From Allium sativum (taxonomy: Eukaryota; Streptophyta; Magnoliopsida; Asparagales; Amaryllidaceae), in contig CM060921.1 in the NCBI GenBank assembly GCA_030737875.1, positions 405,954,192 to 406,018,191 on the forward strand: a stretch of DNA of 64,000 nucleotides, in the 5' to 3' direction. This document shows positions 1-11,135 of the stretch, piece by piece. The notes under the pieces were generated by a model that saw only the letters and a list, made by a program, of their open reading frames with translations, was not told the origin of the DNA and ran no database searches. Position numbers and translations under genes: made by a program. How positions within the stretch are numbered: position 1 is the first letter of the stretch; each line of letters starts with the position of its first letter.

Positions 1-428
1 ACACACACTAAGCACTAGATTGGCTCAAGCACTTACATATTGCATATGAATGTATGTGCATTTTAATTTTCTATTAACAGAAATTGGTGAATCATCATAT
101 GGATGTTGCATTTTGATGAATGATTGTGCAAACATATAGAGTTTATACGTTATACTAGGATTATTTGCATACATCTAAGATGCATGGCACAAACATATAT
201 TACATTTAAGAGGTCAACTGAATTAGTCGACTGCCTGATTTTTGCATTAGTGTAGGGTCATACACACAACAACAACCTTGAATATGTTCATACAACCATT
301 AGAAATCCTTAAGGACAATGAATGCCAGTGTATGATGGATGAGCAGATGATTGTAGGTGATTGTTAAAATAATAACATTTTTCTTAATTTAGATATTTCG
401 GGGAGGAAATCCTTTAACTAGGGGAGAA
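1..428 (+). mobile_element. 3' internal tail of Tekay-type Ty3 element A
   Basis: Non-coding sequence that ends in a G-rich polypurine tract (about 416-428, core CTAGGGGAGAA) directly before TGTAACACCCC, the start of an LTR. Just upstream is a 'TTCGGGGAGGAAATCC' stretch. The equivalent place in element B (about 24305-24335) has the closely similar TTCGGGGATGAAATTTC before its own PPT and LTR. This supports reading 1-428 as the end of the internal region of a + strand Ty3 element whose coding part lies left of the window. No ORF of note is present. Confidence 0.75.
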
Positions 429-1679
429 TGTAACACCCCAAAATTTAATACACTATAACCAAACTGTAAAGACAATAAATTGGTTATTACTTAATTAAAT
501 ATTTAAAATTAGGTAAAATCATTTTTATCGTTGCGTTCATCTCGGAATTCTGGTTCAGATAGACCCCAAGTTAGTGTAAATCAGATAATGTATGAAGAAG
601 TTATAAGCATAAGAAGTTGGTATACATATAAGGGGTTTATATATGTATATATTCAAATTAATTCAAACTAGAAAACAACGCAATAAACGAACCGTTAGAG
701 GACGACCCACAACGGGCTTGGGTCGACATATGGGTTGACCCAAGACAGGTGGGGTCGACCTATGGGTCGACTGTAATAACCCGGAAATCCGAGCCAATTT
801 AAAATTTTTATTTTGGCTATTTTAGCGAATTTTGATTATTTAAAATAGATTATTTTAAATAATAACGACGAAAAATTTAGTTTGAATGGAATTAAAACGT
901 ATATATTTATATAGCTCGACGTTAGAATATAAATATTTTATTTTAATTATAAAAGGAATTGAAAATAGCGCGGTAGTTCGATAATTCGATTTCAAAGTTC
1001 AAATGAATGTACCGGGTGCAAAATAAACCGGATTTTAGCGAAACCAAAAATATTTGAATCTAATTGATAATATCTTTCCAACGAATCCGAAAAATTGAAA
1101 TTTCATAGCGGAAATCAAAAGATATGTCCAGTTGAAATTTTAGAATAGTCGCTATGGAATTCTGGCCCTTAAAAATGGAAATTTTGCAAACGACCTCGGT
1201 TTTCGACGAAACCTCTTTTGTTGGGTCCGTGATGTCAAGTTATTGCTAGATTCCAAAATTCGTAATTTTTCGAATCAATATGTGAGCATGGCGAAGGAAA
1301 ACACGTTTGACCAGTTTCAGTTGATTTTAATCGACTGGAAAATGGCCATTTTTCAAACGGTCTCAGAATTCGACGAAACTAGTTTTGTTAGGACCGTATC
1401 GTTAATACGAAGTTAGAAAATATTTTTCAGGAATTTTTAGAGTCCGTATGTGACCCAGTGAATTGAAATGTGCGTTCAAATTCAATATATAGAGATATAC
1501 TTTGATTTTGACGAAAACTGATCGAAACGGCCAAACTAGCTTACGATACATATCCTATTGTGTTCAGAATGGGGGTAATTAGCTAGAAACGACAATCGGT
1601 AGGTTCGATTTCGTGTTCGAAATAAAAAGTTGCTTTTAGAATTTTTAAATAAAATAATATAAAACTTTAATAAACTCCC

Positions 1680-2000
1680 CCCTATATTTTCTTCAGATAA
1701 ACCCCCCCTTTAAACATGGAAATCGCGATGGTCACCCCCCTCCTACCCCCCCTCCCGCCGATCTCGAGACGCCCTCGTTGCCCAACCCTCCTCCGCCGCT
1801 CGACCAAGCGCCCCCCTGGCCTCCTCTTCCCTCCTTCCTCCTCTCTCGCTCCACTCTCTCTCCTTAGACCTCGCTCAACACCACCGCCGTCGGTCACGAT
1901 TTCAGGCCAGATTTGGCCTTCGAGTTCGCTGGATCTGAAGGAGGAGGAAGGGGACGTCTGCAGCTCCGACGTGGTGGCGACCTTGGATGGATGAACGGCG
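1680..2000 (+). other. GC-rich pyrimidine-rich leader segment inside the giant LTR
   Basis: A sharp change from AT-rich to C/T-rich sequence. It encodes a Pro/Ser/Arg-rich 92-residue frame (1716-1994) with no recognisable domain, and the opposite strand gives an Arg/Gly-rich frame. The same position in element B's LTR (about 14370-14580) is also a pyrimidine-rich stretch before a splice donor. A transcribed 5' leader of the LTR is therefore a better reading than a protein-coding gene. Confidence 0.4.
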
Positions 2001-2151
2001 GCTCGAGGTCAGTGCGATGGGAAGCCCTAGGGTTCAAGCAAGTTACGTTTTTCCCTGGAGCGCATTACAGAACAACGAATGGAAGGTAAATTTTATTTTA
2101 TTTATCATATTAGTTTATATATATATCTTAATTTTTTTATATAAATATACG

Positions 2152-2268
2152 TGAAATATAAAATCATATTGTTTTGAAATATAAAATTATATTGTTTTGA
2201 AATATAAAATCATATTGTTTTGAAATATAAAATTATATTGTTTTGAAATATAAAATCATATTGTTTTG
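2152..2268 (+). repeat. 23-bp minisatellite, 5 copies
   Basis: The unit TGAAATATAAAATCATATTG plus TTT repeats at 2152, 2175, 2198, 2221 and 2244. Copies alternate C/T at one site (AATCAT/AATTAT). It lies inside the giant LTR. Confidence 0.9.
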
Positions 2269-2521
2269 AAGAAAAATAAGCATTGTTTAAAATTGGTTTT
2301 ATATATATAAAAAAAATAGAAGATGGAAACTTTGTTTGAAAATCAGAAATCTTACATATAAATATATATTGTTTTAAAAATAGGAGTTTTACATGAAAAG
2401 CAAAGACAAAGAAAATATAATTTTTGTCAAGTTAAAATTATAATTTTTGACATATGAAAAGAAAGTTAAAAACTTAATTTTTAGTGACATAAAAATACAA
2501 TTTTTAATTATAAACATCGTT

Positions 2522-2722
2522 TATAAAAATATGATTTTTATAATAGAAGTAGCGTTGTAAAAATATAATTTTTATTATATTACTAGCGGTATAAAAATAG
2601 AATTTTTATCTATATAGTAGCGGTATAAAAATGTGATTTTTATCCATATAGAGTGATTATAAAAATGTGATTTTTATATACATAGCAACAATATAAAAAT
2701 GTGATTTTTATATATGTAGTGG
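2522..2722 (+). repeat. 34-bp minisatellite with palindromic core
   Basis: TATAAAAAT recurs with exact 34-base spacing at 2522, 2556, 2590, 2624, 2658 and 2692, each followed by a complementary ATTTTTAT block, so every unit can fold into a small hairpin. The same 34-base period occurs at 26122-26265 in the second copy of this LTR family, where the neighbouring unique sequence is inverted. Confidence 0.85.
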
Positions 2723-3479
2723 CTACGGACAACGAAATTGACGAAAGGCGAGAACGACGAAGATTTCTACATATGAAGAGTCGTGGCGTTGGTTTAGCTA
2801 ATCGGTGAGAACTCCTCACCTTTAATTTAATTCTAGTTGAAATATATACTAGGATGCAGACGGTGTTTAGTAGCACCCGACTCCCGTCGTCCACAGACCA
2901 TGGACGGCTTGTTTGTTTGTTTGATTTTGATGTGTAGTTGATTGTGTGATGTGGAATGAAATAAAAATATTTTTATAGTTAAAAATAGAATTTTTAACGT
3001 GTATATGAAATGAAATAAATTAATATAAACAAATTGAACGATTTTTTTATATACACACATTTGACAGATATTGATTGGGACGATAAATTTTACACATCGC
3101 CCAACTGCACAAATAAAATCTGTGTTTGATTGTTTGAAACCCCACACGGGTATTGGGATGATATATAACATACACTAATCCCAATAATTAGTTGTATGTC
3201 GATCGATTGACCGACAGACTGTTATAAGCGTTAAATATTTAAATTTGATGCTTATACAGTGTAGAATGCACTTTGGATGATGGTTGATTATTTGTCATTG
3301 TTGATATATACATGCGTTGTATGGAAATCCATAGAAATAAAATCTATGGTAATTGATTGGGCCTCATTCCAGTTTTGAAATAGAAATATTTGAAAAAAGA
3401 AATATATGAAGCCGTGTTGATTAGATTGACGCCATTTTGACGTGAACGATATTTATATCGATTTTATTCATTTTTCAAT

Positions 3480-3840
3480 GAATATTGAAAGTGAATTGAA
3501 ATTCGAATTAAATTGAATAGATTTGAAATTCTAATTAAATTGAATAGATTTGAAATTCGAATTAAATTGAATAGATTTGAAATTCGAATTAAATTGAATA
3601 GATTTGAAATTCGAATTAAATTGGATAGATTTGAAATTTGAATTAAATTGAATTGAATTGAAATTTGAATTAAATTGAATTGAAATTCGAATTAAATTGA
3701 ATTGAATTGAAATTCTAATTAAATTGAAATTGAATTGAATTCGAATAAAATTGAAATGAATTAAAATTCTAATTAAATTGAAATTGAATTGAAATCGATT
3801 TGAAATGAAATTAAAATGAATTAATATTGAAAAATTTAAT
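3480..3840 (+). repeat. GAATT-rich minisatellite (degenerate)
   Basis: Repeated 'gaaattcgaattaaattgaa' units. The first block has a 36-bp period that includes 'tagattt'; later units are shorter and less regular. A similar GAATT/GAATAG-rich array lies at 26270-26600 in the related LTR copy. Confidence 0.85.
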
Positions 3841-4631
3841 TTTGATTTGAATTTGAAAAGGAAGTTGAAATCGTTTCGAAAACGAATTTAAAACGATTTA
3901 TAAAATACGTTTTAAAGGGAAATCGATGAAATATATATAATATATATATTATATATAATGGCCTGAATAGAACGCGCCGCGCTACGGTAGTTCGTGAATT
4001 TCGACCATTGACTTCGAATGGATATTGCGGGAGATCCGACCGTCGGATTCTTCTAAAACCGGAACCGTTGGGTTCGTATCGAAAAGAGATTTCTAACGAA
4101 TATTAGAAATTTGAAAGCTAACGGTTGGATTTGGAATTATGTCCAAATCAAATTTGGAAAAGGTCGCTGTAAGTGCAGTTCGATGGCCGTTGATGGAAAT
4201 CGACTGTATGAGCCTTCATAAAATTATTAAAAATAGTAATAATTTGTGTGAAATCATAAGAAATGATTTGTGAAAAATCGGGGTGAAAAACTCCATATTT
4301 GAAAGGATAAAAATAGATTTTTATCAAAATGAACTAATTTTGAATTAGAATAATAATTTATTTATTTTTAAATAAATAAATTGGTTTTGAAATGGTTTTA
4401 AAAGAAACCAGAATTTCCAATAATTGAATTGGAATGGATTTGAATCGAAATTGTCTTTGGAATATTTCGATGTTGGATTTCGTGATTATACAGATATTGT
4501 TATGGAAATTTGAAAGATATATTAATATCGTTATTTCAAATACGATATTTGTTGGTTGTAGAATTTGATATTGAATATAAGCCGATATATTTTCTATTCA
4601 GAGCCTTGTTTTTAATACCAAATGTGATTTT

Positions 4632-5086
4632 GGGTTTGTCGTGAATGGTGTCTTCATTAACACTGAACTTAAACCCAGTTGAGAAAAAGATTAAATCTTT
4701 TTATTTAGATTTAATGAAGTGTACCAATTAAATGATATTGTTTTTGAATTGAATTGGTATTGATTTTTGGGTTTATCGTGAACAGTGTTTTAAATAACAC
4801 TTGTTCTTTAACCCAATGATTAATGGAATGTGATTTTGGGTGGTCGTGAACGGTATCTTCAATAATACTGTTCTTAGACCCAACTGAGTTAAGAAAATCA
4901 GAAACTAACTGGAGATTAGTTAAGTTGAATGATTTCTTGGGTATTGATCTGATGTTGGTTTCGGCCTTCGGGGTTAATACTTAGGGAATTGCTCACTTGC
5001 TATTTTACGATTAAAGGCTGATAGAATGGAATGTGAATTTGGGTTTATCGTGAACCGTGTTTTAAATGACATTGATTCTTTAACCC
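4632..5086 (+). repeat. Four dispersed copies of an imperfect hairpin unit
   Basis: Units at 4632-4676, 4769-4814, 4838-4881 and 5041-5086. Each starts GGGT..TCGTGAA and ends ACCC, and each can fold into an outer GGGT/ACCC stem with an inner arm of about 10 bp. The unit at 4769 pairs GTGTT with AACAC; the unit at 4838 has GTAT with ATAC, a paired change. Two more copies lie at 27203-27248 and 27271-27316 in the related LTR. The function is unknown. Confidence 0.6.
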
Positions 5087-7367
5087 AGTTAAAGATTAAA
5101 ACTAAGTGGAGTTTTAATGAAACTTTAATTAGATTGAAAAGATCGAGAATGGAGTATCACTAGTTTTACTCCAGGCGACAGTTAAATCTTTAATTAGATT
5201 TGAACGTGAAAGGGTAATTGAATTTACCGATAACACCGTGGTGTTAGATATGAAGTATGACCAGTTTTACTTCATGGGATGAATAGGTTGGGATTGGGAA
5301 ATAAAATAAATGATTACTTCGGTATGGTTCGTAAATCCCGACTAGTTTGAAGTGATATTCAAAGGAATATTAAAGAATAAATTTAAAAGAATTTATCTTT
5401 GATAAAATTAATGGGAACCTTTCCCTAAGAATGTGAAATTTAGAAACTAACTGTGGGTTAGCTAAGCAGAATGGTTTCCTGGGTATTGATCTGATGTTGG
5501 TTTCGGACTTCAGGGTTAATATTTGGGGAATTATTCTCTTGATTAATTTATGGTTAGTGACTGATGAATTGAAATGAGGCGTATGTTGTGTTTGTGTAAC
5601 ACTTATTTATTATATACGCGGGTTATTCAGAAAGACCGGATTATCCCATTCTGAATAACTGATTCGACGATGAGTCGAATGTGAAGACGGTGGTTGAAGA
5701 CCGGAGGTCTTCACGTCGTTTGGAGGGTTACCGATGATCTTGATTGGGCCGTACACCTAAGAGGAGTGAATCAGTTGGTGATCGTCCAGACGTACTTGGA
5801 GATCGATGGATATGCGAGGTACAAGGTGCCTCCGGTTTCGTTCAGACCCAGAACGGACTTGTAAATGAACTGTGTGTCTGACATTGGATATCACTCTGTG
5901 TGATTGATGGATATCGGTTGCATGGAGTGGTTTTCATGTGTGGCATGCTAAGGTGCAAATGATCAAGGCTTTTGTTGAAAAGCAAAGTCTTGTGGTTGAT
6001 GATCAAAGCACGACCTTTGTCGCGTAGCTTTGTGTAGCGTGAATTCGCGAGCCTCACACCCCTGTTGTGAACCAGAAACGGGAGAGGACCTCAGGGAGTG
6101 CATGCGTTTCTTTCTAGCTAGAAGTGGTGTCAGTGGTTTTACACGGCCTGACGAGTTTGACTTATGTGGTTGTTGGTTTGCGAGGAGCCTAGGATATATC
6201 GGTGACTATGTGAAGCCGATGGAGTCATTCGTTGGCTCATTTACGCCCCAAAGGGCGGGGAAACACAGTGTTCAGGCATTTTAATCCACATCGGTGGACC
6301 GGCCCTGTCGCTCCAAGGGTCAATGCGCTCTGACCCTGAGACATGGGCTAGATTGTCTCGAATCGGTAGAGGACTATCTTTTGCCTCAGTTCACAGATGG
6401 AAATCCAACTTCCAAATACGTGACATTTGCGGTTTTGATTGTAGAGCCTAGTATGGTGACATGATATATGGTACCCATGCCGTCTATGATTGATGTTTAC
6501 GATTGAAATTGTTTTTAACACTATACACTTATAGTAATAATAAAACATGAAATTTAGCGTATCAAGCATTCTTTGGCTATTATAAGGTAAAACCCTATCC
6601 TCCAGCTTGCGTTGCATTGTGTGATGGGACTTGGGTCTTATAATAGCTTCATTTTTCTTTATTTAGCATTGCGCTGCTTGTTTTATGCACTGGTATTCTT
6701 GGGAGGAAACCCGTTCCGTGTTATATGGCATGGTCCCTTGATTTACCTAACTTTAAAATAAAGATTAATAACTGTTTTAGTTCTCACACCAGTCACATGA
6801 CTGACCTGGAGACCCTAAACTCTGGGTGCCCCTATTTTCCGCATGGGCAGCTTGTAGTTTTGTTTTTGCAAATTTATATTCACAGGATCATGATTTACAG
6901 CTGGAACGATACTCGGAAAGCTCTGTATCCGCGTATTCCTTTCAGTTGTGTATTGTATTATTTTTCCACTGCGATGTATTTAAATGTAATTTAAATCTCT
7001 GATATTTTCTTTGTAATATTGATTTATACTCTGTATATTCTTGTAATCTGATGGAATTGTTGTAATATACAATGAAATGTTCTTCTGTCTGCGTTCTTTT
7101 GTGTGTTGTTCTCGAATTATCCGTGCTTTCCTTACTGGGGAAGTTACAAGTTCTTACAGTGACCCACCCAGATCAAGGGTAGATTCCGAATTCTGTATTT
7201 TGACTATTTTATGGATAGTTTCATTCGCTGACTCATCCCTACGTGTATGGCCTAGATTGAAAACCTAATACCTAAAGGTTAAGGTTAGCTCTATAATTCT
7301 GTAAATAGTGGCTCTCTCCTATTTCAATACACATAATTATTCTTCATATTCTCTTCCTCCATGGATC

Positions 7368-7369
<2 letters not shown>

Positions 7370-7423
<54 letters not shown>
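7370..7423 (+). repeat. (TA)n microsatellite
   Basis: An uninterrupted TA dinucleotide run of about 54 bp inside the right half of the element A LTR. Confidence 0.97.
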
Positions 7424-7425
<2 letters not shown>

Positions 7426-8011
7426 CCAGGAGATGCTGCTGAAGCCTAGATCTACAGAGACAATTCAAAATTCAAAAACTGCAAATAATAATAAAAGAGA
7501 TAGAAGTGGACATTTCTATAGCGGCATATAGATATATTTAAAAAGAGATCTAATCTCTTCTTCACTAAGACCTGTTGTGAGTTCCTTGTTATTTTCATAT
7601 CTGATACTTAGAACTATACCATGACAGAAAATAAAATTGGGTTTAAAACATATAGTGTTTATAAGATGCTTGTTATACCTATTCTTTACTGTTATTCACC
7701 TATGTCGTTGTTACAAGTAAAATATATGTTTTTTTACTATTAGATGATTAATTAGTTATGTGTATCTATGTTCCTTTTCCTTATTTCTACTGTTTTAGTT
7801 TATTTCCAGTCTTGCTTATATGCCTGTACAGTCTGATTTGATTCTATTCTCTTTCCTTTATTTTTTTTCTTTTTTTTAGGGTAAGCCTAGGCCTTTGAAA
7901 GCCTAGGCCGTGCCATATCCAATTAAAGATGGTGTATAGTAAAATTGGGATAATAAGAAATGACATGAAAAATGGGAATTCAGGCATATTGTTAAATTGA
8001 GGACTATTTGA

Positions 8012-8175
8012 CTGTAATTTGGGAAAGAGATAATATGCATATACTTGTACTTGCTGTAAATTGGGGATGTAATAAAAAGGGGTAATATTCATATACTTGT
8101 ACTTGCTGTAAATTAGGAATGTCATAAAAAGGGATAATATGCATGAACTTGTACATGTTGTAATTTGGGGACATA
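8012..8175 (+). repeat. Degenerate ~62-bp tandem repeat in element A LTR
   Basis: Three related units containing 'atatgcatatacttgtac', 'ttgctgtaaatt' and 'ataaaaaggg'. A second short repeat array with 'taattagggtacacctaatc' follows at about 8828-8960. Confidence 0.7.
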
Positions 8176-9591
8176 ATTGAATGGAATTGTATGCATATGT
8201 ATAAACTTGTTAGATTTAACTTAATAGAGACATTAAGTAAGAGGACATGTTAAAATTATGTAAGTACCAGGTATAGGTTAGTAAATTGAATAACTATAGT
8301 AATTATACATTCACATGGGCAGGTGTTTTAAGGAAGGGCTGTACACACATAATAACATGTAATAATACAACCAAGCTTATTAGTAAACCTAAACCTACTA
8401 GCTTAAACCTGATTATTAATGAGCTAAGAGTTCCCTTGTTCTGCTGTTGTATCGGGTTTTGGGGACTCTTAAATCATAGTTACTTGGGGGTACAAGCTTA
8501 AGGAGTTTGGCTTGCGTCAATCTTGTTGTGTGGAACCCATATCAGTCAGTATCCTTATTGGTATTTTGTTAGAGGGCCCCGCACTAGGTATGAGCCAGGG
8601 CATGCTTTACTAAACTGGATAGTAAGAAGTTCAAATGGGTAAGGTGGGTATGGGCGCGTTCTGACGGAGTCATGAGCGTGAATGAGTCCGATTAAGGAAA
8701 CTAAACCGTTGTAACATGAGTAAATAGGTCTGTATTATATAAGTTGTTGGGTTAGGGAGTGATACACCCTACTGTCGGGGCTGACACAAGGTATTTATGT
8801 ATTTGGGAGCCGACCGCATGGGTGGTAATTAGGGTACACCTAATCATGTTGTTATGTAATTAGGGTAACACCTAATCCTAATATGTAATTAGGATACACC
8901 TAATCCTGCTGTTAGATCATGTGGTTAGATCCTGCTATTTCTGTTAAGTAATTAGGTTATTGCCTAATCCTATTATACTAGTATTGGTCCAGACACAACC
9001 TGATTTTAGGGATATAAATGAGAAGCATTACTCAATCATGGTTTTTTCCTGTTTATCTGGTTGTTCTGTTTATCTTGTTTACATGTTGCTCTATATGATA
9101 ATGTACTTTCTCATCCAGTCTCGTTTATTTGTCTTGGTATCTCTATTTTATGCATATTTGAAAATCACTGAAACTCGCCAGGCTTTATGTCTAACCTATT
9201 TTCTTTCGCTTCTTTCTCTCCCTTTCCCCCCCTCAGGTCCTCAGAGTGGTAAAACTCCTGAGTGATTAGGACTTTCTCTTTCAGCTTGAATTTGGACTTT
9301 CTGAGATGTACCGCTTTGACTTGCTTTCTACTGTATTACGGCTAGCTATGAGGGATATGACATTGTATTACGGCACTCTGTTATTTTTCATTATGAGACA
9401 GATTTGGGGTTCTTGATTTTTGATGTAACTAGTTTACCGATGTAGCCTGTTTTGAGATGTTCAATAATAAAGTTGAAATTTCCGCTGCTTACTTTATGTA
9501 TGTCTTGTGAATTTTTGTATTGTTTACCTATTGTGCTTTACGAAACTTAATGCATTCTCTTATAAGTGACATTAACAAATATGGGGTGTCA

Positions 9592-9756
9592 CGGCTGTAG
9601 ATCAGGATCAAGGACGTAGGCAACCTTCAATGTAGTGAGTAGGAACATCAGTTTGTCCTGCCAACGCGTGTAGTTTGTACCATCGAAGCAATCAAGTTTA
9701 GTGTACTCCTGATTCATAATCTTGTAGGTTGATTCTGACGACTGTGATGACACCAT
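9592..9756 (-). pseudogene. Copia Gag N-terminal fragment, third tandem copy
   Basis: Reads from an ATG at 9756 on the minus strand and encodes the start of a Ty1/copia Gag, with a 'FDGTNYTRWQDKLMF' and 'LLTTLKVAYVL' signature. Insertion of element A cuts it at 9592. The same stretch occurs at 31225 and 32407 (minus). Here it lies downstream of the 3' LTR of the copia element, so it belongs to a head-to-tail LTR-gag array and not to a simple element. Confidence 0.65.
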
Positions 9757-10346
9757 AACCATTCCTTAAAAATTCAGAATTAGGAAGCAATACAGAGAAC
9801 CAGGAAATCCTCTTTGAGGCGTGTTGCAGCAAAACATTCTTTAAGGAATTTATCTCCCCCATAGTACGATAAACTAGGATGAAAAGATGCGGCGCAATTC
9901 CTCCAGGATACAAAAAAGGCCTATCATGTAGAATGTATGAAACTGTAGGAGAAGTGTATGATTTATTGAAGAAGAAATATGCAGTAGCGAATGGGAAAGC
10001 AGAAGCCCTATTCTGGAATTCGTAATTCCTTAAATAAGGGGCGAAATAATACAAGGCATATGTTTGTAACAGTCACCACCATTCGAACAGCCAATGGACG
10101 CGTCTGTTAAAAAATCGAAATTTAAAAGCAACGACCATTCGATACGGCCACAACCCCCCGTAGTGCGCGCGCCCACATGCCCTAAGTGCCTAAGTGCCTA
10201 TTTTGACATTTAATATGTTTCCTTAGTCATGTCTTCTTCTTTCTTCATTTCTAGTCATATTCCCTTTGCACCAACTTGTTTATGTAGTGGAATGTGCCTT
10301 AATCTTAAGCGATGTTGGACTTTAAAATGTTGTAATCTATCCAATA
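9757..10346 (-). mobile_element. Copia 3' LTR (minus strand), inner end unresolved
   Basis: On the minus strand the LTR starts at 10346 with TATTGGATAGATTACAA, after a copia-type PPT. This matches the 5' LTR start at 32944 (TGTTGGATAAATTACAA). The shared block 'ccttaatctta' and the downstream 'atgcggcgcaattcctcc' block confirm homology. The first base pair TG is mutated to TA. The exact LTR/leader boundary near 9757-9900 cannot be fixed because no clear PBS is visible. Confidence 0.65.
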
Positions 10347-10803
10347 ATCCCCCAATAAATTACAAGATTTTATGTGTACATTTATGCATAAAATAAAGTA
10401 CCTTTCGATTTAAACTTTCTTATTAGTTCAGATATCTAAATTTTAACAGAAAATTTGGTGGCTTGTAGCATAAACCAAAATCCTTTGTATTAAACCGAAA
10501 TACCTAAACAAACAAATGTTTATGTTCCTCAATAAAATCATCATAACCTTGTATTAGTTACAATCACTCCCCTAGTGTTCATGAACATTTATAAAGTTAA
10601 CTTCATACTTTTTCGAAACATAGTTTCTTATGTTCATATAGTTGTCTATTTTATCCATCCTTGTTACTATGACAAATAGACACCATAATCGTAACAAATA
10701 AACACTTGATCTCTAATGTTTATCCATCTCTTTGCAGCAACTTGTTATTACCCTTTAAACCTTAGTATAATAACAAAGGTTGGGTTTCCATTGCAGGAGA
10801 TTA
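10347..10803 (-). other. Copia 3' untranslated region and polypurine tract
   Basis: Stretch between the pol stop and the 3' LTR of the minus-strand copia element. The PPT reads ATTGGGGGAT on the minus strand (about 10347-10357), the usual form just before a copia LTR. No ORF or further structure is evident. Confidence 0.6.
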
Positions 10804-11135
10804 AATAAACTTTAAACGCATTCCACAACTCGTAGTTTTAAACCTATCTCTTGGTAATCCTTTGGTCAATGGGTCTGCTAGATTTTACTTTGATCTTACA
10901 TACATAATTGTAATAACGCCTTCTACATGACATATGCATGTCTCAAGCTTATATGTCTAAATTTTCCATCATAAATTTTATTATATGCTCTAGACATTGT
11001 TTCTTCACTATCACAATATATTGAAATGGCTGACGATGGTTGTGGCCACAACTCTATTTCCATTAACAAATTTCTTAGCAACTCCGCTTCTTTTGTCGAT
11101 GCATCTAAGGCAAAAAATTCAGCTTCCATTATAGA
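10804..11135 (-). pseudogene. Copia RNase H C-terminal part
   Basis: The minus-strand frame at 11129-10923 carries a copia RNase H signature: AEFFALDASTKEAELLRNLL, IYCDSEE and FRHISLRHAYV. After a frameshift, the standard C-terminal DPLTKGLPRD-type motif is readable at about 10860-10810, ending in TAA near 10804. It is the last domain of copia Pol (RNA strand removal during reverse transcription) and is non-functional because of the frameshift. Confidence 0.8.

Larger units (their letters stand above)
772..7158 (+). mobile_element. Giant (about 6.4 kb) non-coding LTR nested in element A LTR
   Basis: Starts TGTAATAACCCGG and ends TTACA, the TG..CA form of an LTR. It contains no retroelement protein. 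Its last part (TTGTAATA..AATGAAATG, then GGGGAAGTT..CTTACA) matches the end of the sequence at 26023-29511, which confirms the 3' boundary. The inside holds several minisatellites, a GC-rich pyrimidine-rich leader (1680-2000) followed by a possible splice donor (GT at 2086), and repeated hairpins. Flanks GTCGAC and GTGAC could be an eroded 5-bp TSD. It is best read as a solo LTR of a large chromovirus, but a non-autonomous element with its own structure is possible. No PBS or PPT was found inside. Confidence 0.6.
429..9591 (+). mobile_element. 3' LTR of Tekay-type Ty3 element A, interrupted
   Basis: The LTR begins TGTAACACCCC after a PPT and ends GGGGTGTCA at 9591. It is split by the insertion at 772-7158; without that it is about 2.78 kb. 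The two halves belong together because both align to the related LTR starting at 63398. The left half shares the 'gcgttcatctcggaattct' block and the right half shares the 'agattcc..aattctg' block followed by a 'ttcatt.gct' block. Near the 3' end it has a polypyrimidine/CAG splice-acceptor-like site (9236) and TTTCCGCTGCT (about 9480). The five bases after the LTR (CGGCT) would be one TSD copy; the other lies outside the window. Confidence 0.75.

Noticed and set aside
1716..1994. Host protein gene in the GC-rich island
   Set aside because: Pro/Ser/Arg-rich on one strand and Arg/Gly-rich on the other, no domain, and located at the leader position of an LTR.
2152..2722. CRISPR or satellite array
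   Set aside because: Short minisatellites of 23 and 34 bp without spacers, confined to one LTR family.
9698..10054. 118-residue minus-strand ORF
   Set aside because: It spans the copia LTR and leader, and the homologous copies at 31250-31500 and 32430-32600 are not open.
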